Assembly: GCA_021604585.1 (NCBI GenBank)
Contig: BQJG01000082.1
Location: forward strand, 1 to 12,795
From: Hyphococcus sp.
Lineage (GTDB): Bacteria > Pseudomonadota > Alphaproteobacteria > Caulobacterales > Parvularculaceae
DNA: 12,795 bases
Direction: 5' to 3'
Under the pieces are notes generated by a model that saw only the letters and a program-made list of their open reading frames with translations, did no database searches and was not told the origin of the DNA. Each line of letters begins with the position of its first letter. The first letter of the stretch is position 1. The position numbers and the translations under genes were made by a program. Of this stretch, positions 1 to 9,023 are shown piece after piece.

Positions 1-243
1 GGGCTCGGCGCCATCGCCTATTCCTATATCGGCGCCTTTGCAAAGATCGGCGAGAAAATGTCGCTGGCGGAAAGCCCGTTCACTGCGTTTTTTCAAATGC
101 TCGCCGTCATGGAATCCATCGCCTCAGGCGACATCCCGCAGATGACGGGTTTTTTATATGCCGGCCTGTTGTTCATCGCGGTCGCAGTCGTCACATTATT
201 TTTCGGAAGAAGCACAAAACATGACGACGCAGATACTGTTTGA
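1..243 (+). CDS. C-terminal fragment of a membrane protein (5' end outside window)
   Basis: Frame 1 is open from the first base to a TGA at 241-243, giving the last 80 residues of a protein that starts upstream of the window. The fragment begins with a hydrophobic stretch that may be the end of a membrane helix. It ends with a clear transmembrane segment at fragment residues about 53-72, followed by a short polar tail rich in Asp and His. I do not recognise the family; a transporter or other multi-pass protein would fit. Its last 23 bases overlap the start of the 3-hydroxyisobutyryl-CoA hydrolase gene in another frame. That suggests one transcript and translational coupling, which weakly links it to valine catabolism. 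An internal ATG at 58 exists, but the frame is open upstream of it, so that is unlikely to be the true start. Confidence 0.7.
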   Translation, partial: GLGAIAYSYIGAFAKIGEKMSLAESPFTAFFQMLAVMESIASGDIPQMTGFLYAGLLFIAVAVVTLFFGRSTKHDDADTV

Positions 244-1279
244 ACAGATAGGTCCGTGGGGCGTTGTGACGCTCAACAATGAAAAGGCGTTGAACGCGCT
301 CAACTGGGACATGGTCAAGGCCATGCGCGCACAACTGACCGAATGGGCGGGCGACGCTTCCGTCAAAGCGGTGCTGGTGAAAGGCGCAGGCGAGAAAGCG
401 TTTTGCGCCGGCGGCGATATTCGCTGGCTGCACGATACGGCGAAAGAAGACCCCGCCCATGCGTCGGAATTCTTCCGCGAGGAATACCGCAATAATTCGC
501 TGATCTATCATTTCCCGAAACCCTATGTGGCGCTGATCGACGGCATCGTCATGGGCGGCGGCGTCGGCATTTCGGTGCATGGCGATTTTCGTGTTGCGGG
601 CGATGCGACGTTGTTCGCCATGCCGGAAACTGGAATCGGCTTGTTCCCCGATGTGGGCGGCGGGCATTTCATGCCGCGCCTGCATGACGGGCTGGGGCTT
701 TATTACGCGCTCACGGGCGCGCGCGCCAAGGCGGCCGACTGCATGGCGGCGGGCATCGCCACCCATTATGTCGAAGGCGACAAATATCTTGAGCTAGAAG
801 AGACATTGCTGAAGACGCGGCTCGCCGAGCAGGCGCATGCGGATATCGAAGCGGTGCTCGATGTCTATGCAGGCGATCCGGGCCATGCCGGCGTCAACGA
901 TATTCGCCCGGAGATTGCGCGGTTGTTTCAGGGGCACGAGACGCTCGAAGCATTGATGGCGTCGCTGAAAAAAGATGGCGGCGAATTTGCGCAAGGGACA
1001 TTAAAGACCTTGTCGCGGATGTCGCCCACTTCCATGCGGCTCACCTTTGAACAGATGATGCGTGGCCACGAACTCGACTTCGACGATGTGATGAAGATGG
1101 AATTCCGCATGGTCCGTCGGGTCATGGAGGGCCACGACTTCTTCGAGGGCGTGCGCGCGCAAATTCTCGACAAGGACCGAAATCCGAAATGGACGCCAGC
1201 GTCATTGGGAGAGGTGAACGACTCCGACATCGCGCATTACTTTGAAACGCTGGGTGAGGCGGAATTGGTTTTGCCGTAG
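221..1279 (+). CDS. 3-hydroxyisobutyryl-CoA hydrolase (crotonase superfamily)
   Basis: This 352-residue protein should hydrolyse 3-hydroxyisobutyryl-CoA to free 3-hydroxyisobutyrate and CoA, a cytoplasmic step of valine degradation. It has the crotonase fold signatures: FCAGGD at residues 61-66 and MGGGVG at 111-116 (oxyanion hole region). The segment 132-148 contains MPETGIG and FPDVGGG and is typical of HIBCH rather than of enoyl-CoA hydratase; E136 and D144 are the likely catalytic acids by family analogy. The length also fits HIBCH, since plain enoyl-CoA hydratases are about 260 residues. I chose ATG 221 because GGAAGA lies at 205-210 and homology starts there; the frame stays open to 158, but that extension is read out of the upstream gene. 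The downstream mmsB gene encodes the next step of the pathway, supporting the call. Confidence 0.93.
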   Translation: MTTQILFEQIGPWGVVTLNNEKALNALNWDMVKAMRAQLTEWAGDASVKAVLVKGAGEKAFCAGGDIRWLHDTAKEDPAHASEFFREEYRNNSLIYHFPKPYVALIDGIVMGGGVGISVHGDFRVAGDATLFAMPETGIGLFPDVGGGHFMPRLHDGLGLYYALTGARAKAADCMAAGIATHYVEGDKYLELEETLLKTRLAEQAHADIEAVLDVYAGDPGHAGVNDIRPEIARLFQGHETLEALMASLKKDGGEFAQGTLKTLSRMSPTSMRLTFEQMMRGHELDFDDVMKMEFRMVRRVMEGHDFFEGVRAQILDKDRNPKWTPASLGEVNDSDIAHYFETLGEAELVLP

Positions 1280-1287
1280 GATTATTG

Positions 1288-1587
1288 ATGACCAAACTTG
1301 ACCAAATAAGTGCGATTGAAATCGATAAACTTGGCAGCCTGCGGATTTTTCCGAAGAAGAGTTCCTTTGCTTTCATTTATCGCTCCGGGCGCGAGGTCAA
1401 TTGGGATGAGGAAACACGGTCGCTTTTTAGTGCGCCACCACGTGAATGGACATATGCGGAATGGTTCGGCCACATCATTGATGTCTGTAAAGGTGAATAT
1501 GGAATTGAGTTGAAAATCGACCAGTCAACGGTCTGGCGGAATATTTCCGATGAGCTTCGTGCGTCAATCATGCAAGGGCAAAAATAA
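1288..1587 (+). CDS. Hypothetical protein, low-GC orphan gene
   Basis: This encodes a 99-residue soluble protein, rich in Trp and charged residues, with no signal peptide or membrane segment. I do not recognise the family. ATG 1288 is preferred over the in-frame TTG at 1285. It follows the hydrolase stop by 8 bases, and its own stop is one base before the EVE gene ATG, so it appears co-transcribed with both. A hand count gives about 46% GC for this gene, against about 62-63% in sampled 60-base lines of the hydrolase and EVE genes. That suggests more recent acquisition than its neighbours. The tight packing and the full open frame without interruption support a real gene, but no function can be assigned. 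A small cassette-type insertion into a pre-existing operon is one explanation. Confidence 0.72.
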   Translation: MTKLDQISAIEIDKLGSLRIFPKKSSFAFIYRSGREVNWDEETRSLFSAPPREWTYAEWFGHIIDVCKGEYGIELKIDQSTVWRNISDELRASIMQGQK

Positions 1588-1588
1588 A

Positions 1589-2008
1589 ATGGCCTACTGG
1601 CTTATAAAATCAGAAGCGGAAACCTGGAGCTGGGACCAGCAGGTGAAGTCCGGCAAAAAGGGCGAAGCCTGGACCGGCGTCCGGAATGCCCAAGCGCGCA
1701 ATTTCATGCGCGAGATGAAAAAAGGCGATCTCGCTTTCTTTTATCATTCAGGCGACGAGCGCGCTGTGGTCGGCGTGGTGAAGATTGTCAAAGAAGCCTA
1801 TCAAGACCCGACCACGGATGACGAGCGCTGGGTTGTGGTTGATGTCGCCGCCATTGAGCCGGTCCCGAAGCCGGTCACGCTGGCGGCGATCAAGGCGGAA
1901 CCAAAACTCGACGAGATGAAGCTGGTGAAAAACTCGCGTCTGTCGGTGCAACCAGTGAGGCCAGCGGAATGGAAGCTCGTTGCGAAGATGGGCGGGCTCA
2001 AACAATAA
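1589..2008 (+). CDS. EVE domain-containing protein
   Basis: This 139-residue protein consists of little more than one EVE domain, the PUA-like fold found in human THYN1 and in many small bacterial proteins. Visible family features are the N-terminal YWLIKSE strand (3-9), W28-T-G-V-R-N (28-33), the KKGDLAFFYHS strand (44-54) and the SRLSVQPV block (117-123). EVE domains are known or proposed to bind modified bases in nucleic acids; the ligand of this protein cannot be read from the sequence. I chose ATG 1589, preceded by AAGGG at 1574-1578. The frame is open 13 codons further upstream, but that part overlaps the orphan gene and lies before the conserved domain start. It sits between valine-catabolism genes, and no functional link is evident. 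Confidence 0.9.
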   Translation: MAYWLIKSEAETWSWDQQVKSGKKGEAWTGVRNAQARNFMREMKKGDLAFFYHSGDERAVVGVVKIVKEAYQDPTTDDERWVVVDVAAIEPVPKPVTLAAIKAEPKLDEMKLVKNSRLSVQPVRPAEWKLVAKMGGLKQ

Positions 2009-2027
2009 TGTCGCGGAGGAATGGGAC

Positions 2028-2918
2028 ATGACGAAAATCGGATTTATCGGCCTTGGCAATATGGGCGGGCCCATGGCGGCGAACCTCGCCAAGGCGGGCC
2101 ATGACGTGACGGCCACCGACCTTTCCATCGGCGCTGTGGATCGTGCGGAGAAAGCGGGGTGCAAACGCGGCGCTACGGTCGCTGATACCGTCAAGGACGC
2201 TGATATTGTCGTGTCGATGCTGCCCGCCGGCGCGCATGTGCGCTCGGTCTATACGGAAAATTACGGCGTCATCGCCAATGCAAAATCCGGCGCGTTGTTC
2301 ATCGACTCCTCGACGATTGATGTGGACTCCGCGCGCGCGGTGAACGCCGCCGCCGCAGACAAGAATTTCGCTATGGTTGATGCGCCGGTCTCTGGCGGTG
2401 TTGCGGCGGCGACGGCGGGAACGCTCACCTTCATGGTCGGCGGCGAACAACAGGATTTCGAACGCGCGCAGATCGCGCTGAAAGATATGGGCAAGAACAT
2501 CTTTCATGCTGGCGCCGCCGGAAACGGACAAGCAGCGAAAATCTGCAACAACATGCTGCTCGGCATTTCCATGATTGCAACCTGTGAGGCGTTTAACCTC
2601 GCTGAAAAACTCGGCCTCGATGCGCAGACTTTTTTCAACATCTCATCAACTGCGTCGGGACAGAACTGGTCCATGACGAGTTATTGTCCGGCGCCGGGGC
2701 CTGTGCCGAACGCGCCGTCTAACCGCGACTATCAGCCGGGTTTCGCCGCCGCGATGATGCTCAAAGACTTGCGCCTTGCGCAGGAAGCCGCGCACAAGGC
2801 AAAGGCCGCAACGCCCTTGGGCGCCCAGTCCGAAGCGCTTTACGCGCTGATGGAATCCGCCGGGAAAGACAATCTCGACTTCTCCGGCGTGATGAAACTC
2901 ATTCAGGGGGCGCTGTAG
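2028..2918 (+). CDS. mmsB: 3-hydroxyisobutyrate dehydrogenase
   Basis: This 296-residue NAD-dependent enzyme should oxidise 3-hydroxyisobutyrate to methylmalonate semialdehyde in valine catabolism, using the product of the hydrolase encoded at 221-1279. The N-terminal Rossmann motif GFIGLGNMGG is at residues 5-14. The substrate-binding block DAPVSGG is at 118-124, and the catalytic helix with K171 and NN is at 171-175; this is the standard beta-hydroxyacid dehydrogenase layout. Length matches the family (about 290-300). ATG 2028 is chosen because GGAGGA at 2015-2020 lies 7 bases upstream and the Rossmann strand starts immediately; the longer frame to 1980 would run into the EVE gene. The gene ends within a small GC-rich hairpin and overlaps the opposite PilZ-like gene by 20 bases. 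Confidence 0.94.
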   Translation: MTKIGFIGLGNMGGPMAANLAKAGHDVTATDLSIGAVDRAEKAGCKRGATVADTVKDADIVVSMLPAGAHVRSVYTENYGVIANAKSGALFIDSSTIDVDSARAVNAAAADKNFAMVDAPVSGGVAAATAGTLTFMVGGEQQDFERAQIALKDMGKNIFHAGAAGNGQAAKICNNMLLGISMIATCEAFNLAEKLGLDAQTFFNISSTASGQNWSMTSYCPAPGPVPNAPSNRDYQPGFAAAMMLKDLRLAQEAAHKAKAATPLGAQSEALYALMESAGKDNLDFSGVMKLIQGAL

Positions 2919-3303
2919 CGCCTTTTGCGTGCGGGTTCGGTCCTTCGCGGTCAGGCGTCAGATCCTTGACATAAGCGAGACCCGCTTCGGTTTCATTCTG
3001 CCAGGCGACGCGCGCTTTCTTGGTCACGCCAGTCTGGTCAAACCGCAAGATGACGATCGCGGGGAGCGGGTGAACGCCTTCGAGGTGAACATAGGCGCCG
3101 CCATCGCTGACATTGCGAATCACGCAGCGCAGATGATCGGTTTTGGAGAGATAGACTTTTCCCGGCCGGAATACCGGCTCACGCACTTCGCGTGTGGGCG
3201 GGCCGCGCCGCTTCGCCTCTGGAATGCCGGCATTGGTGATCGTTGGCGCAGCGCTCTTGATCGCGGCCAATCTCTCAGCAATCCGGTCGTTCTTCTTCGC
3301 CAT
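2899..3303 (-). CDS. PilZ domain-like protein
   Basis: This 134-residue protein has a charged N-terminus and then a PilZ-type beta-barrel at about residues 46-113. Within it lies RNVSDGGAYV (63-72), matching the (D/N)xSxxG half of the PilZ motif at N64-S66-G69, followed by the usual V/I-rich strands and an AWQNETEAGLAYV-type end. PilZ domains commonly bind cyclic di-GMP and act on motility, polysaccharide or cell-cycle targets. The other half of the motif, RxxxR, is not intact here: the nearest arginines are R38, R41 and R46 with other spacings, so nucleotide binding is uncertain. The ATG at 3303 has GGAG 12 bases upstream; a TTG at 3321 would add six residues. The 3' end overlaps mmsB on the other strand. 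An open frame antisense to it (2929-3366) shows no recognisable protein. Confidence 0.8.
   Translation of the reverse strand: MAKKNDRIAERLAAIKSAAPTITNAGIPEAKRRGPPTREVREPVFRPGKVYLSKTDHLRCVIRNVSDGGAYVHLEGVHPLPAIVILRFDQTGVTKKARVAWQNETEAGLAYVKDLTPDREGPNPHAKGATAPPE
2909..2926 (+). terminator. Possible rho-independent terminator of mmsB, spanning its stop codon
   Basis: The 14-base palindrome GGCGCTGTAGCGCC (2909-2922) can fold as a 5-bp GC-only stem with a TGTA tetraloop. It is followed at once by TTTT (2923-2926). The loop and 3' arm contain the mmsB stop codon TAG (2916-2918). Two further G-T wobble pairs are possible at the base. The stem and T-run are both short, so termination may be weak. 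It lies inside the 3' coding end of the opposite PilZ-like gene. Confidence 0.45.
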
Positions 3304-3351
3304 GGCGACGTAGAGCTCCAACGCAAGCGGCGCCCCCCTCGCGCTTTTGGT

Positions 3352-3398
3352 ATTATAGCCATTTAGACGTCTATTAGTATTAATGCAGGATTTATAAT
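3352..3398. promoter_or_regulatory. Divergent promoter/operator region between PilZ-like and ABC exporter genes
   Basis: A TATAAT hexamer is present on the minus strand (complement of 3352-3357), pointing at the PilZ-like gene. Another is on the plus strand at 3393-3398, pointing at the ABC exporter gene. Between them lies the perfect 10-bp palindrome TAGACGTCTA (3364-3373), then the symmetric ATTA-N4-TAAT (3373-3384). Neither TATAAT has a good TTGACA at 16-18 bases, so these may be activator-dependent promoters. The predicted leaders would be about 40 and 75 bases. The palindrome sits where it could affect both promoters. This is read from sequence only; transcription starts are not known. 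Confidence 0.4.
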
Positions 3399-3479
3399 TG
3401 TTTAGCCGCAGGGGGCGGGCGTAAAGAATTATTCGCTCCAGGGCTGGTTATTCGGGGCCGCCGACCCCATTTTGCGGCG

Positions 3480-5318
3480 ATGCAATCAGAATCTGAACAA
3501 GAATTTAACGGCCCGCCAGCCCCGTTTGGCCAGTCCATCGCCAGAATGTTCAAGGTGCTCTTGCGGCCGGAGCTTGCCAAATGGCGGCCGCGAATCGCGC
3601 TGGCCTTCATTCTCACCGTGGCCTCAAAGGGTCTGGCCGTGATTGCGCCGGTCTTTATGGGCGACGGCATCAACAAGCTGATCGCGGGCGAGGGTCAACA
3701 GGCGGGCGCATCCTTCGTCTTATTCTTTGCCCTGTTTGCGGGTGCGCGCTTCGCCGCCAACGCGCTCCCTTATGTTCGCGACGGTTTTTTTGCGCCAGTG
3801 ACCCAGGATGCGCAACGACTGCTCGCCGTTGACGCCTTTCGGCACGCGCAACATCTTGAATTGCAATTTCACCTGACCCGCCGGTCCGGCGCGCTCAACC
3901 GGATTATCGAGCGCGGCGCCGGCGCGATGGATTATCTGTTCCGGTTTCTCGCTTTCAATATCGGGCCGACCATTGTCGAACTGATTTTTGCCGCTGTAGT
4001 GTTGGCTGCGCTTTATGGCATCCAGTTTTCACTCGCCGCGATCATGGTCATTTCCGTCTATGCCGGATTCACGATTGTCGTGACGGAGTGGCGCAACAAA
4101 CAGCGCCGGGCGATGAACGAAGCCGACACACGCTTGCGCGGGATCGCGCTCGACACGCTTTCCAATTTTGAAACAGTAAAAGCCTTTGCTTCAGAAGATC
4201 GCGAATCCGCCCGCTATGATTATGCGTTGCACGAATATAACGATCACTCAGTCAAGGTTCAGCAGTCGCTTTCCGTGCTGAACGCGGGGCAAGAACTGGT
4301 GATGACCGGCGGTTTGTTTGCTGTCGCGATTTTGGCGGGACAGGGCGCATTGAGCGGAAAGATGCAGGCCGGTGATGTGACGGCGGTCATTTTGATGCTG
4401 CTCAACATCTATCGTCCGCTGAACATCCTTGGCTGGGCCTGGCGTGAAATCAAACAAGGCTCTGTCGATATCGAGAAACTGTTCGGCCTGATGGACCGCA
4501 AGCCCGAAATTGCCGACGCGCCGGCGGCGCCCGCCTTTTCGCCAACCCGAGGCGAGGTGCGGTTCGACAATGTTTCTTTCGCTCATGAAGGGCGCGCCAG
4601 CGGGCTGAACAATGTGTCCTTCGAGGCGCCTGGAGGTTCTTTCATTGGCGTGGTCGGCCCGTCCGGCGCCGGCAAGTCAACAATCTTGAAGCTGCTGTTC
4701 CGCTTTTATGATCCGGCGTCAGGGCGCATCACCATTGATGGTCAGGATGTCCGCACAGTGACGCAGGCGTCGCTGCGAACAGCGCTTGGTCTCGTGCCGC
4801 AGGATGTCGTGCTGTTCAACGATACGCTGCGTTTCAATTTGAGCTATGCGAGGCTGGAGGTCAGCGACGAAGAAATCATGGCCGCCGCAGATCGCGCGCA
4901 GTTGCGTGAGTTCATCGAAAGCCTGCCAAACGGGCTCGACACCAAAGTTGGCGAGCGCGGACTGAAACTTTCCGGCGGTGAGAAACAGCGCGTTGGCGTA
5001 GCGCGGGCCATCCTGCTTGATCCGAAAATTCTCGTGCTGGATGAGGCGACATCGTCGCTCGATTCTACGACGGAGCAGGAAGTTCAGGATGCGCTGAAAG
5101 AGGCGGCGCGCGGACGCACGACCATCGCCGTTGCACACCGCCTGTCGACTATCTCCGGGGCGGACGTGATTTTAGTGTTCGACAAGGGAGAGATCATCGA
5201 GCGCGGAAGCCACCAGCAACTGATTGCGCAAAATGGCGTCTATGCATCTTTATGGCGCCGTCAAAGTCAGACAAGCGAGGCCAAAGAAGAGAGCGATTTG
5301 CAGTTTGTCGAGGCGTAA
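3480..5318 (+). CDS. Atm1/ABCB7-family ABC exporter (fused permease-ATPase)
   Basis: This 612-residue half-transporter is expected to act as an inner-membrane homodimer. Six membrane segments are visible at about 39-60, 77-96, 156-178, 182-203, 272-292 and 300-320. The ATPase domain has Walker A GPSGAGKST (393-401), signature LSGGEKQR (497-504), Walker B with D521-E522, and H553 in the H-loop, so it looks catalytically intact. Family-specific marks of the Atm1 group are FHLTRRSGALNRIIERG (130-146), NFETVKAF (229-236), the SLSVLNAGQ segment (263-271) and WREIKQG (321-327). Bacterial members export glutathione conjugates or metal-glutathione complexes and are linked to metal tolerance; the substrate here is inferred only from family. 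The start is the ATG at 3480, with no strong ribosome site. Its TAA directly abuts the stop of the convergent kinase gene. Confidence 0.92.
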   Translation: MQSESEQEFNGPPAPFGQSIARMFKVLLRPELAKWRPRIALAFILTVASKGLAVIAPVFMGDGINKLIAGEGQQAGASFVLFFALFAGARFAANALPYVRDGFFAPVTQDAQRLLAVDAFRHAQHLELQFHLTRRSGALNRIIERGAGAMDYLFRFLAFNIGPTIVELIFAAVVLAALYGIQFSLAAIMVISVYAGFTIVVTEWRNKQRRAMNEADTRLRGIALDTLSNFETVKAFASEDRESARYDYALHEYNDHSVKVQQSLSVLNAGQELVMTGGLFAVAILAGQGALSGKMQAGDVTAVILMLLNIYRPLNILGWAWREIKQGSVDIEKLFGLMDRKPEIADAPAAPAFSPTRGEVRFDNVSFAHEGRASGLNNVSFEAPGGSFIGVVGPSGAGKSTILKLLFRFYDPASGRITIDGQDVRTVTQASLRTALGLVPQDVVLFNDTLRFNLSYARLEVSDEEIMAAADRAQLREFIESLPNGLDTKVGERGLKLSGGEKQRVGVARAILLDPKILVLDEATSSLDSTTEQEVQDALKEAARGRTTIAVAHRLSTISGADVILVFDKGEIIERGSHQQLIAQNGVYASLWRRQSQTSEAKEESDLQFVEA

Positions 5319-8825
<3,507 letters not shown>

Positions 8826-8831
<6 letters not shown>

Positions 8832-8878
8832 TTTGGCGCAGCTCCGGCCCTGTTGGCCGGCGAGCATCCAAAATGATG
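8826..8878 (-). promoter_or_regulatory. Large hairpin over the kinase translation start
   Basis: Plus-strand CATCATTTTGG (8826-8836) is the exact reverse complement of CCAAAATGATG (8868-8878). Inside it lies a second perfect stem, CCGGCC (8844-8849) with GGCCGG (8855-8860), around a 5-base loop. In kinase mRNA that starts upstream of 8878, the AUG at 8831 would lie in the 3' arm of the outer stem. The GGAG ribosome site (8845-8842) would begin in the 3' arm of the inner stem and run just past it. Both would be sequestered, which suggests translational control. If transcription starts inside the element, the outer stem cannot form. The middle of the hairpin is not fully paired. Confidence 0.5.
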
Positions 8879-8894
8879 GTTAAATCGACGTTTA
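8876..8894 (-). promoter_or_regulatory. CtrA-like binding site upstream of hybrid kinase
   Basis: Minus strand reads TAAA-CGTCGAT-TTAACCAT. The alphaproteobacterial CtrA consensus is TTAA-N7-TTAAC, often written with an extended TTAACCAT right half. The right half is perfect and the left half differs by one base. It lies about 45 bases upstream of the preferred kinase ATG at 8831, a distance compatible with activation and a short leader; a good -10 hexamer is not evident. A second half-site with one mismatch, TTAACTAT, is at 8968-8975 on the same strand. Binding by CtrA is inferred from the motif alone. Confidence 0.45.
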
Positions 8895-8910
8895 GGATCG
8901 CTGCGAACAA

Positions 8911-8944
8911 CCGTAGAAATGCTCGGAAACGGATGTTTCTACGG
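8911..8944. repeat. 9-bp perfect inverted repeat in kinase/DUF3137 intergenic region
   Basis: CCGTAGAAA (8911-8919) and TTTCTACGG (8936-8944) are perfect reverse complements separated by 16 bases. No T-run follows on either strand, so it is unlikely to be a simple terminator. It could be an operator dyad, spaced about 2.4 helical turns between arm centres, or a leader hairpin on the kinase transcript. It lies in the non-coding stretch between the divergent genes. Confidence 0.55.
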
Positions 8945-8966
8945 CTTGGAGGCTGAATTGGAAAAC

Positions 8967-8987
8967 GATAGTTAACAATTTGCTATC
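8967..8987. repeat. Short dyad GATAG-N11-CTATC upstream of DUF3137 gene
   Basis: GATAG (8967-8971) and CTATC (8983-8987) form an interrupted dyad enclosing an AT-rich core with the palindrome GTTAAC (8971-8976). It lies 37 bases before the DUF3137 start, where a promoter or operator would be expected. The arms are only 5 bp, so chance occurrence is possible. Confidence 0.3.
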
Positions 8988-9023
8988 ACTGTCGGGTGAG
9001 GAAACAGGGGAGCGTGGACGAAG

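Noticed and set aside
191..766. 191-codon minus-strand open frame inside the 3-hydroxyisobutyryl-CoA hydrolase gene
   Set aside because: It is Arg/His-rich low-information sequence, fully antisense to a gene with strong family motifs.
1998..2531. 177-codon minus-strand open frame across the mmsB start
   Set aside because: Antisense shadow of mmsB; no motif, and it lacks a plausible ribosome site.
2929..3366. 145-codon plus-strand open frame opposite the PilZ-like gene
   Set aside because: Its translation shows no recognisable domain, and the opposite strand encodes a recognisable PilZ-like barrel. High GC favours long antisense open frames here.
8958..8989. Sigma70-type promoter TTGGAA ... 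TATCAC ahead of the DUF3137 gene
   Set aside because: The spacer would be 20 bases and both hexamers are poor; not better than chance.
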